This document shows positions 3,372 through 9,831 of a stretch of 12,116 nt of DNA, piece after piece; positions within the stretch are counted from its first letter, which is position 1; every line of letters starts with the position of its first letter. The notes below the pieces were generated by a model that was not told the origin of the DNA, ran no database searches, and saw only the letters and a list, made by a program, of their open reading frames with translations. Both the position numbers and the translations under genes were made by a program. Source of the DNA: Candidatus Tayloriibacteriota bacterium (GTDB taxonomy: Bacteria; Patescibacteriota; Minisyncoccia; Phycocordibacterales; PALSA-1337); contig JAPLZI010000048.1 of assembly GCA_026395095.1 (NCBI GenBank), forward strand, positions 1 through 12,116, read 5' to 3'.

Positions 3372-3830
3372 ATGAATGAAACAAAATTTGTCGGATTCAT
3401 GGTGATATCAGATTGCCACGGCGCAGTCTTGGCCGTTAGGCGAGGTGAATTCTTCGGTTGTCCCTGCATCGAAGGTATTGCCAACCCGGAGGATCTTGAG
3501 TATCTAACCAGACTTTTCTATGAGGTTGTTAGTGACCGTGCCATCATGCGCTCAGTCAGACGTACTACGATTAGGGAAATTTATCCAAGGCAAAACGGGA
3601 TTTGGAATAATGAACCTGCGACGTTTGTATTTTACACATTTCCTGGTGCTAGACTAGTAACAGCGTATGACTCCGGTAACACGGGGTCTATCAGCCAAAG
3701 TGACTCAAGACTCTTCACTGTCGATTTCACTATTCCAATTGCATGGGATGCAATCAGAGCTACGAGGACGGCCACCAATTATGTGCAGGAAGCACGTGGA
3801 TTGCGTGAAAGAGAGTTGGCCATCGCCTGA
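3372..3830 (+). CDS. Hypothetical soluble protein, unrecognised
   Basis: 152 aa from the ATG with a good Shine-Dalgarno. No signal peptide or membrane span. It starts with two strand-like stretches (KFVGFMVISD, GAVLAVRRGEFFG), then CPCIEGIANPEDLEYLTRLF, a basic strand region (RSVRRTTIREIY) and a long Arg/Glu-rich C-terminal helix (YVQEARGLREREL). The order strand - GE(F)FG - acidic helix recalls a Nudix fold faintly, but the Nudix box is absent, so I give no function. It stands alone: preceded by tRNA-Ala(TGC) with its trailer, with its own promoter and a strong terminator, and convergent with the uvrC-ddl operon. Confidence 0.7.
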   Translation: MNETKFVGFMVISDCHGAVLAVRRGEFFGCPCIEGIANPEDLEYLTRLFYEVVSDRAIMRSVRRTTIREIYPRQNGIWNNEPATFVFYTFPGARLVTAYDSGNTGSISQSDSRLFTVDFTIPIAWDAIRATRTATNYVQEARGLRERELAIA

Positions 3831-3853
3831 TTCCAGCCTGAATGCAAATATTT

Positions 3854-3888
3854 ATGCCCCAGCGTTTCCGCCGGGGCATTTTTTTTGG
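3854..3888 (+). terminator. Strong intrinsic terminator of the 3372 gene
   Basis: Stem ATGCCCC/GGGGCAT (3854-3860/3873-3879), extended inside by GCG-TTTC-CGC with one A-C mismatch, followed by an unbroken T run to 3888. It lies between convergent genes. On the minus strand only a weak AAATATTT follows the stem, so it is mainly one-directional. Confidence 0.9.
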
Positions 3889-3899
3889 AATCAAATGAA

Positions 3900-4370
3900 C
3901 TATCTGTCACTTCTCGGAAGATCATCTGGAAAATCTTCGGGAGAATGGCTTTCATGAGCATGAATTGTTGGTACCTGTGGATACCCATCACCACGATGGA
4001 GAGCCACAGCCTCGCGAAGATTAGCGAGATTCTGATCAATTCCAGCAAATAGAGCGTTGATGCTAGGTCCCCGTTTCTCACATTCGTGACAGACGGGTCC
4101 CGCGGTATCACACTTGAGTCGGCCACATTTGACGCACATATATGAATTGCGGCGAAAATATCTTATGACATATCTCCACAGTGCCCATGCACATGCTGGA
4201 ATGCTGGCATAGAATGCCCAATCATAGAAATGCACCAAAAAAATTGTAACAATGAAGGCTAGGACACTGGCGCTCGTTGAGAGCATCTTACGGCCAAATT
4301 TTTCAAGATGAAAAATCCGGGCTACGATATCACCAATCCAGGTGAGTGGATCAAAAGAGCGAATATTCAT
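3900..4370 (-). CDS. Small membrane protein with a zinc-ribbon-like Cys cluster
   Basis: 156 aa. Two hydrophobic segments at about residues 33-49 and 52-70 form a hairpin. They are followed by a basic patch (RYFRRN) and a cysteine cluster CVKCGRLKC (79, 82, 87) and CHEC (94, 97), which reads as a CxxC...CxxC zinc ribbon on the inner side of the membrane. The C-terminal third is polar with His and Asp. I do not recognise the family. It begins 21 bp after the ddl stop on the same strand with no promoter or clear ribosome binding site between them, so it is probably the third gene of the uvrC-ddl operon. Start taken at the first ATG after the ddl stop. Confidence 0.7.
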   Translation of the reverse strand: MNIRSFDPLTWIGDIVARIFHLEKFGRKMLSTSASVLAFIVTIFLVHFYDWAFYASIPACAWALWRYVIRYFRRNSYMCVKCGRLKCDTAGPVCHECEKRGPSINALFAGIDQNLANLREAVALHRGDGYPQVPTIHAHESHSPEDFPDDLPRSDR

Positions 4371-4391
4371 TATGAAAGAGATTTGGTCCGA

Positions 4392-5375
4392 TTATACACC
4401 AAGCTCCAATCGAATCACATGGTCAATAAGCTCATGAATGTCTGTGCCAACTGCGCGCAGGGCTTTTGGCACCAAAGACTCTTTCGTAAGCCCCGGCAAA
4501 GTATTTGTTTCCAGTACATAAATTCCACGTCGAGGATGAATGATAAAATCAGTTCTGGAATAATGCTTTAGGCGCAATAGACGATGAACACTCCGCGCTA
4601 GGTCCTCTATCGCACTTTTTTTCTCCCTCGAAAACCTGCCTGGAACTATCTCCTCGGATTCTCCGGCGTATTTGGCATTGTAGTCAAAGAATGAATTTCT
4701 CGGACGAATCTCGATGGGAGGCAATGCATAGAGCTCCTCTCCGCGAAATCCTTCTATAACTCCGCATGTTGCCTCTACTCCAGGAATAAACTCCTCCACT
4801 AGGATTTGATCTCCATGTTTGATAGCCTCCCAGAGCGCTGGACCTATATCGTCCTTTGTACGAACAATTGAGACACCGACTGATGAACCACTTTGAGCCG
4901 GCTTAATTATCGCCGGTAAAATAAATGTTGAAAATAAATCCTCGACTGCATTATCGATATCATTTCTAATATCATCAGCACTTGCCTCCTTCCAGTATGG
5001 CGATTTTATATTGTGGTCCTTCAGAACCTTTTTTGTCAAAATCTTATTCATGCCAACGGCCGAACTCAAGGAGCCAGATCCAGTGAATGGCATACCGTGT
5101 GTCTCAAAAAAAGATTGGATCTTGCCATCCTCGCCATAATTTCCGTGCAGTGCATTCCAGGCTATGTCGAAATAATGATGGCTATCCTCGGGTCTAATCT
5201 CCTTTCCAAAAATATGCCATCGGCCGGCTTTATCAATAAAAACATCCACAGGATCATAGCGATCCTCGAATTTGTCGCGCAGTGCAGATAGAACAGCGGC
5301 ACCTGTATTCAATGAGACATCATATTCGGCGCTAGGTCCTCCTCGGACGACACCGACACGTATGCGGCGAGTCAT
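4392..5375 (-). CDS. ddl: D-alanine--D-alanine ligase
   Basis: ATP-grasp enzyme that joins two D-alanines for peptidoglycan precursors in the cytoplasm. 327 aa, within the usual 300-370 range. Visible family features: GGPSAEYDVSLNTG at 12-25, with the substrate-binding Glu; WNALHGNYGEDG at 73-84; the glycine-rich ATP loop KPAQSGSSVGVS at 158-169; VEEFIPGVEATCGVIEG at 193-209; an omega-loop region FFDYNAKYAGESEE at 229-242, where D-Ala-D-Ala ligases have a Tyr or Phe specificity residue; RTDF at 274-277; and the metal/ATP site LETNTLPGLTKES at 288-300 with E289 and N291. The start codon overlaps the uvrC stop as ATGA, so translation is probably coupled. No frame damage seen. Confidence 0.93.
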   Translation of the reverse strand: MTRRIRVGVVRGGPSAEYDVSLNTGAAVLSALRDKFEDRYDPVDVFIDKAGRWHIFGKEIRPEDSHHYFDIAWNALHGNYGEDGKIQSFFETHGMPFTGSGSLSSAVGMNKILTKKVLKDHNIKSPYWKEASADDIRNDIDNAVEDLFSTFILPAIIKPAQSGSSVGVSIVRTKDDIGPALWEAIKHGDQILVEEFIPGVEATCGVIEGFRGEELYALPPIEIRPRNSFFDYNAKYAGESEEIVPGRFSREKKSAIEDLARSVHRLLRLKHYSRTDFIIHPRRGIYVLETNTLPGLTKESLVPKALRAVGTDIHELIDHVIRLELGV

Positions 5376-6655
5376 GATGGGATTATTGTACCACGACGCG
5401 CTCTATGGTATTTAATGGTAAATCTGTGGGCTTCGGCATTTAACTGTATAACCTCTCGGCGGTACCTTTTTGTTATATCTGGACTGCCGACTAGTGTTTC
5501 TGCCTTGTGATGCTCGTCTTTTGTAACTGCTACAACAGGAATGTTTATGCGGCGGCTCATGAGGACTTCCTCGGCACGTTTTGCATGTGTCTTATTGCCG
5601 TCTACGATTATCATGTCGGGGTACGGCCATTCCGAATGATTCAGTCGTCTAGACAGAATTTCGGTAAGGCCGGCTATATCGTCATTTTTGTTGCGGGAGA
5701 TTTTGAATTTACGATATTCAGCCGGCGTCGGTTGTCCATTTATCGATACAACCATCGCGCCGACGTTTTCGGAGCCACCGAGGTGAGAGATGTCATAGGC
5801 CTCCATTCGGAATTGCTTTTTATTATTAAACTGAATGCTGGCTGCCTCGCGTTTGATCAGTGCAATGTCGTTAATATGATCGAGGGCGTAAAGAAGTTTT
5901 TTGGCCTGATCAGCTTCCTCGAATCTTAGTTCCTTTGCATAGGCCTTCATCTGACGCTTTAGCTGTGCCTCTAGGCTTCCCTTCCTTCCTTGGAAAAATA
6001 GTATCAAATATCTGATAGTTTCGAGATAATTTTGCCGAGCAATTTCTTTATCGCCGCCGTAATCTCGAAGCAGTCTGTCTGGTGATTGTCCGATGGCTTG
6101 GTAGAAGGCTTCATGTCTAGGATCATTAGCCTTCTTATCTCTGAATGGAAAAAGACGACGTAGAATCTTCAGAGCTTCCTTGATCAGGGTAGAGTCTGGA
6201 AATGGTCCAAATTTCTTTTTCATTTTGAATGGTAGTTTTTTATCCTTAATGAGTGTGTCATTCTTGATCTGCTGATCGAGATCACGAGCCCGAGCGAGGA
6301 AAACTCGCGGCCACGGTTCATCAGTTATCACCACATACAGTGAGCTTTTATCATCGCGCTCATCGATGTTGTAGTAAGGTTGATATTTCTTGATTAGTTC
6401 TGCCTCTAGTAGGATTGTTTCAAGAATTGAGTCGCAGGTTTCCCAGGTCACAGTACGCGATTTTGTCACCATGTCTACGATCCTCGGGCCGCGACCTTCG
6501 ATCACATCCGCACGAAAATAACTCCTGACGCGATTGCGGAGCGACGTGGCGCGACCGATATAGAGCGGCCGCTTCCGCACATCTCGGAAGATGTAGATTC
6601 CGGGCGCGTCTGGTAGTTTTAGTTTTGTGAGCTGATTTGATTTCATTTTTTTCAT
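5372..6655 (-). CDS. uvrC: UvrC excinuclease subunit, compact form
   Basis: Dual-incision nuclease of nucleotide excision repair, acting with UvrA and UvrB. Residues 14-97 are the GIY-YIG domain that makes the 3' cut (PGIYIFRD, LYIGRATSLRNRVRSYF, LLEAELIKKYQPYYN). 226-260 is the UVR helix pair for UvrB binding (QLKRQMKAYAKELRFEEADQ). 284-420 is the RNase H-like domain for the 5' cut, with the DDH set D288 (EAYDISH), D352 (IVDGNKTH) and H410 (EAHRF). At 427 aa it is well short of the usual ~600: the C-terminal helix-hairpin-helix pair is absent. The four cysteines normally found after the GIY-YIG part are also absent (FPFRDKKANDPRHEAFYQAIG, at about 169-189, takes their place). ATG at 6655; a second ATG at 6646 is an alternative. 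First gene of the operon. Confidence 0.93.
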   Translation of the reverse strand: MKKMKSNQLTKLKLPDAPGIYIFRDVRKRPLYIGRATSLRNRVRSYFRADVIEGRGPRIVDMVTKSRTVTWETCDSILETILLEAELIKKYQPYYNIDERDDKSSLYVVITDEPWPRVFLARARDLDQQIKNDTLIKDKKLPFKMKKKFGPFPDSTLIKEALKILRRLFPFRDKKANDPRHEAFYQAIGQSPDRLLRDYGGDKEIARQNYLETIRYLILFFQGRKGSLEAQLKRQMKAYAKELRFEEADQAKKLLYALDHINDIALIKREAASIQFNNKKQFRMEAYDISHLGGSENVGAMVVSINGQPTPAEYRKFKISRNKNDDIAGLTEILSRRLNHSEWPYPDMIIVDGNKTHAKRAEEVLMSRRINIPVVAVTKDEHHKAETLVGSPDITKRYRREVIQLNAEAHRFTIKYHRARRGTIIPS

Positions 6656-6699
6656 AGGGATCTCATAAGGATTCGACGCGGGAATAATTGGGCTTAATT

Positions 6700-6732
6700 C
6701 ATGGTCGTTATACCATATATGGTATAACCATG
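6700..6732. promoter_or_regulatory. Palindrome with two opposed extended -10 elements
   Basis: TTATACCATATATGGTATAA (6708-6727) is a perfect 20-bp palindrome, flanked by CATGG (6700-6704) and CCATG (6728-6732), which are also complementary but offset by TCG. Each arm carries TGGTATAAC: on the minus strand at 6707-6715, giving a +1 near 6700, 45 nt before the uvrC ATG; on the plus strand at 6720-6728, pointing into the 6777-6953 unit. It can be read as a promoter pair, an operator for a dimeric repressor, or both. Confidence 0.6.
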
Positions 6733-6776
6733 CGATATCTGGTGTAGCCGACGCACACCTTGCTCTATCTGCTCAT

Positions 6777-6953
6777 AAACCTTATTGACAGTTACAATAA
6801 AATAATGGACAAATATAGTGAGGTGGCATAAGGATATTTTGGTAGATTAAAATATCGGTACTGAAACTATTTACATATTTTATTATTGCAAAACTAGCTC
6901 TCTATTGAGGCGTTAATAACCACACATTTAAATTCACACTGTCAATAAGGTTT
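6777..6953. repeat. 177-bp AT-rich unit with 16-bp perfect inverted repeats
   Basis: Arms 6777-6792 and 6938-6953 (outer sequence AAACCTTATTGACAGT) are exact reverse complements and enclose 145 bp with no ORF. Inside is a perfect 8-bp hairpin GATATTTT/AAAATATC (6833-6840/6849-6856), and AATAAAAT/ATTTTATT (6796-6803/6877-6884) could also pair. The right arm merges into T6 (6951-6956). No clear target-site duplication is seen. It fills most of the 392-bp gap between uvrC and uvrA; the remainder (6954-7047) holds only a small GGTTG/CAACC hairpin at 6960-6975. Confidence 0.7.
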
Positions 6954-7047
6954 TTTAGGGGTTGGCGTGTCAACCGGGCAGGAAGCTAGAATATATTAGT
7001 TAGACTCGTAACATTTCCTTTTATTTATATTCCCTTTTTGAGTTTCC

Positions 7048-9651
7048 CTATTTCCTTAAAGCCCGCTTCAGGTACTTGCCAGTGTACGACTTCTCATTCC
7101 TAGCCACATCCTCCGGCGTTCCCTTTGCGACCAAATCACCACCATGTTCCCCACCCTCTGGCCCGATGTCTATAATATAGTCAGCATTCTTAATAACATC
7201 TAGATTGTGCTCAATGACCACGACAGTGTTCCCCTTATCAACCAACTTCTGCAGAATATCTATGAGCTTGCGAACATCCTCATAATGCAACCCAACAGTA
7301 GGCTCATCGAGCAGATATATAGTCTTCTGAACATGCGCACGATACAGCTCTGATGAAATCTTGACGCGTTGAGCTTCGCCGCCAGATAGAGTCGTCGCCG
7401 ATTGACCGAGCTTCAGATAGCCTAGCCCAACTTCCAGAAGAGTCTTAAGCCGATCATATATAGCCGGAATATCCTCGAAAAATTCTAGGCCCTCCTCAAC
7501 CGTCATCTCTAGAATGTCGTAAATGCTCTTCTTGCGATACTTAACATCGAGTGTCTCCTTCATAAAGCGTTTACCGTTGCAAATATCACAAGTCACATAG
7601 ACAGTCGGTAGGAAGTGCATCTCAACGGCAATTTCACCATTACCTTCACAGGCTTCACAGCAGCCGCCTGGACGATTGAAGGAAAACCTTCCAGGTCCCC
7701 AGCCTCGAGCGCGTGCTTCCGGCTCCGCGGCAAACATGTCGCGAACATGCGTCCATGCTCCTGTATATGTAACCGGATTTGACCTGGGTGTGCGACCTAT
7801 CGGCGACTGATCGATGAGAATAGCGCGGCCGACATATTCAGAACCAGCAAAAGATTTACAATTAATAGCCTCATTCGTCCGATGACGGGATTCGAACCGA
7901 GCCTGCAAATTCCTGTAGAGAATCTCATACATGAGCGATGACTTCCCTGATCCAGAGACACCGGTAATCGCATTTAGCGAGCAAAGCGGAATATCCACAT
8001 TTAAATCCTTAATATTAAAAATACTACCGCCGCGGATCATAATTTTACCCTTTGGCTCGCGGCGACGGAGTGGTATATCTATCTTCGTTTCGCCGCGCAA
8101 ATATGCGAGTGTGAGCGACCCGGACGGATTCTTTTTGGCCGTAAGCAATTCATCGAGCCAACCTGAAACGACGACTTTACCGCCATGAATACCGGCGCCC
8201 GGACCGATGTCAATAATGTAATCAGATGAGAACATGGTGTCCTCGTCATGCTCTACTACTAATATAGTATTCCCTAGGTCACGCAGATGCAGCAAGGTCT
8301 TTATCAGACGATCGTTGTCTCGCTGGTGAAGTCCGATGGTCGGCTCATCGAGAACATATAAAGCTCCCACGAGGCCAGATCCGAGCTGTGAAGCCAGACG
8401 AATTCGCTGGGCTTCGCCTCCGGAGAGTGTGCTGGCACGGCGATTGAGTGACAAATATTCGATACCAACATTGACCATGAATGAAAGTCTGGCGCCGATC
8501 TCCTTTAGCACTACCTTGGCTATTTCCTTTTCGGCTGGTGTGAGTTTTATATCCCTGAAATACGGCATAGCACGCTCGATCGAAAGACTAGTAACATCTA
8601 CTATATTCTTGCCATCTATTTTGACCTGCAAAGCCTCGGGGCGCAGACGCACTCCTTTGCAAACCGGACACGGAGCATCAGACCATATGCTTTCAGTACC
8701 GAGCCCATTGCAAGCGGCGCAGGCACCATACGGAGAATTGAATGAAAACAAACGCGGCTCGATCTCCGGATACGAAAATCCGTCATATGGGCACATGAAT
8801 TTCACCGACATGAGCTTCGTTTCACCAGGATATTCGAGCTTGATGAGTCCACCAGCTTCATTTATGGCTCGCTCAAGTGCCTCAGACAGTCGTTCGCGAG
8901 CATTCTCGATCTGTTTCTCCTCCTGGAATTCACTGACGAATATTTCATCAACCATAACATCTATGTCGTGAGATTTATTTTTCTCCAGAATGATCTGCTC
9001 ACGGAGACGATGTGACTTACCATCTATGAGGACACGATCGTAGCCTTTGCCTAGGAGATCATAGAGCATCTGGTAATATTCGCCCTTTCTGCCAACAACT
9101 ACAGGCGCATAAATTCGTATTTTTGCATCAGTTATCTTTACTCCAAAAACCTTCTTGGCGCGGCCGGTTCTGTCTGTAATAGTCTTTAATATTGTTTCTA
9201 GGATTTCTTCTTTAGATATGCGGTGAATCTCCCGGCCACAGGTGAGACAATGTGGTTTTCCTACACGCGCGAATAATATGCGCATATAGTCGTATATTTC
9301 GGTGATAGTTGCGACAGTAGAGCGAGGATTATTGGAACGGGATTTTTGGTCGATGGAAATAGCCGGCGACAATCCTGATATTTCATCTACATCGGGCTTC
9401 TGAAGCTTGTGTAGAAACTGTCTGGCATATGCAGAAAGGGATTCTACATATCTGCGTTGACCTTCAGCAAAGATAGTATCGAATGCGAGCGAGGATTTAC
9501 CAGAACCGGATAGACCAGTGATAGCTATCATAGCGTTTCTGGGCATCTCGACGGTAATGTTCTTGAGATTATGTGTGCGGGCTCCTTTGACGATGATCTT
9601 TTCATCGGCTCGGCCGGTTTGTCGGCGGGATTCGGGGGTGCGGGATATCAT
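7048..9651 (-). CDS. uvrA: UvrA excinuclease subunit (ABC-type damage sensor)
   Basis: Damage-recognition ATPase of nucleotide excision repair; dimerises and loads UvrB. 867 aa with two ABC modules. First: Walker A GLSGSGKSS at 46-54, signature LSGGEAQR at 409-416, Walker B YVLDEPT at 432-438. Second: GVSGSGKSS at 564-572, LSGGEAQR at 755-762, LLDEPTVGLH at 780-789. The damage-contacting zinc site is intact as CEAC (665-668) and CDIC (688-691). The first zinc module is CPYD (287-290) plus CAAC (311-314), so one Cys is replaced by Asp. Only about eight residues separate GLG (316-318) from the CPVCKG at 328-333, where most UvrA have roughly 100, and this explains the short length. Start at 9651 fits the promoter at 9661-9689. 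No frame damage; ends in TAG. Confidence 0.96.
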   Translation of the reverse strand: MISRTPESRRQTGRADEKIIVKGARTHNLKNITVEMPRNAMIAITGLSGSGKSSLAFDTIFAEGQRRYVESLSAYARQFLHKLQKPDVDEISGLSPAISIDQKSRSNNPRSTVATITEIYDYMRILFARVGKPHCLTCGREIHRISKEEILETILKTITDRTGRAKKVFGVKITDAKIRIYAPVVVGRKGEYYQMLYDLLGKGYDRVLIDGKSHRLREQIILEKNKSHDIDVMVDEIFVSEFQEEKQIENARERLSEALERAINEAGGLIKLEYPGETKLMSVKFMCPYDGFSYPEIEPRLFSFNSPYGACAACNGLGTESIWSDAPCPVCKGVRLRPEALQVKIDGKNIVDVTSLSIERAMPYFRDIKLTPAEKEIAKVVLKEIGARLSFMVNVGIEYLSLNRRASTLSGGEAQRIRLASQLGSGLVGALYVLDEPTIGLHQRDNDRLIKTLLHLRDLGNTILVVEHDEDTMFSSDYIIDIGPGAGIHGGKVVVSGWLDELLTAKKNPSGSLTLAYLRGETKIDIPLRRREPKGKIMIRGGSIFNIKDLNVDIPLCSLNAITGVSGSGKSSLMYEILYRNLQARFESRHRTNEAINCKSFAGSEYVGRAILIDQSPIGRTPRSNPVTYTGAWTHVRDMFAAEPEARARGWGPGRFSFNRPGGCCEACEGNGEIAVEMHFLPTVYVTCDICNGKRFMKETLDVKYRKKSIYDILEMTVEEGLEFFEDIPAIYDRLKTLLEVGLGYLKLGQSATTLSGGEAQRVKISSELYRAHVQKTIYLLDEPTVGLHYEDVRKLIDILQKLVDKGNTVVVIEHNLDVIKNADYIIDIGPEGGEHGGDLVAKGTPEDVARNEKSYTGKYLKRALRK

Positions 9652-9660
9652 AGTCGGCGG

Positions 9661-9689
9661 ACTGTAGCATATTTACGGCTCTAAATCAA
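9661..9689 (-). promoter_or_regulatory. uvrA promoter (extended -10, short or no leader)
   Basis: On the minus strand TTGATT (9684-9689) and TACAGT (9661-9666) are 17 bp apart, with the TGn extension TGC directly before the -10. The -10 ends 9 bp before the uvrA ATG, so the mRNA would start within about two bases of the start codon. No Shine-Dalgarno and no obvious LexA-type site are visible. Confidence 0.5.
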
Positions 9690-9831
9690 GGGTATATCGC
9701 AGAATAGTAGGAAGACATCACTCCGAGAAACTCCACTGCTGTATCGATTTTGTGCCTAAAGAATAACGGTAGGCTGATGGCTCCCGCTGGGAATGTTCCT
9801 CTGGATAATGCTTCCTTATGTTCCGCAATCT

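Noticed and set aside
3372..3830. Nudix hydrolase assignment for the 152-aa protein
   Set aside because: The Nudix box pattern GX5EX7REUXEEXGU is not present; only a vague resemblance in strand order.
8336..8971. 211-aa plus-strand ORF inside uvrA
   Set aside because: Antisense shadow of a well-conserved gene; Ser/Arg-rich composition without family features.
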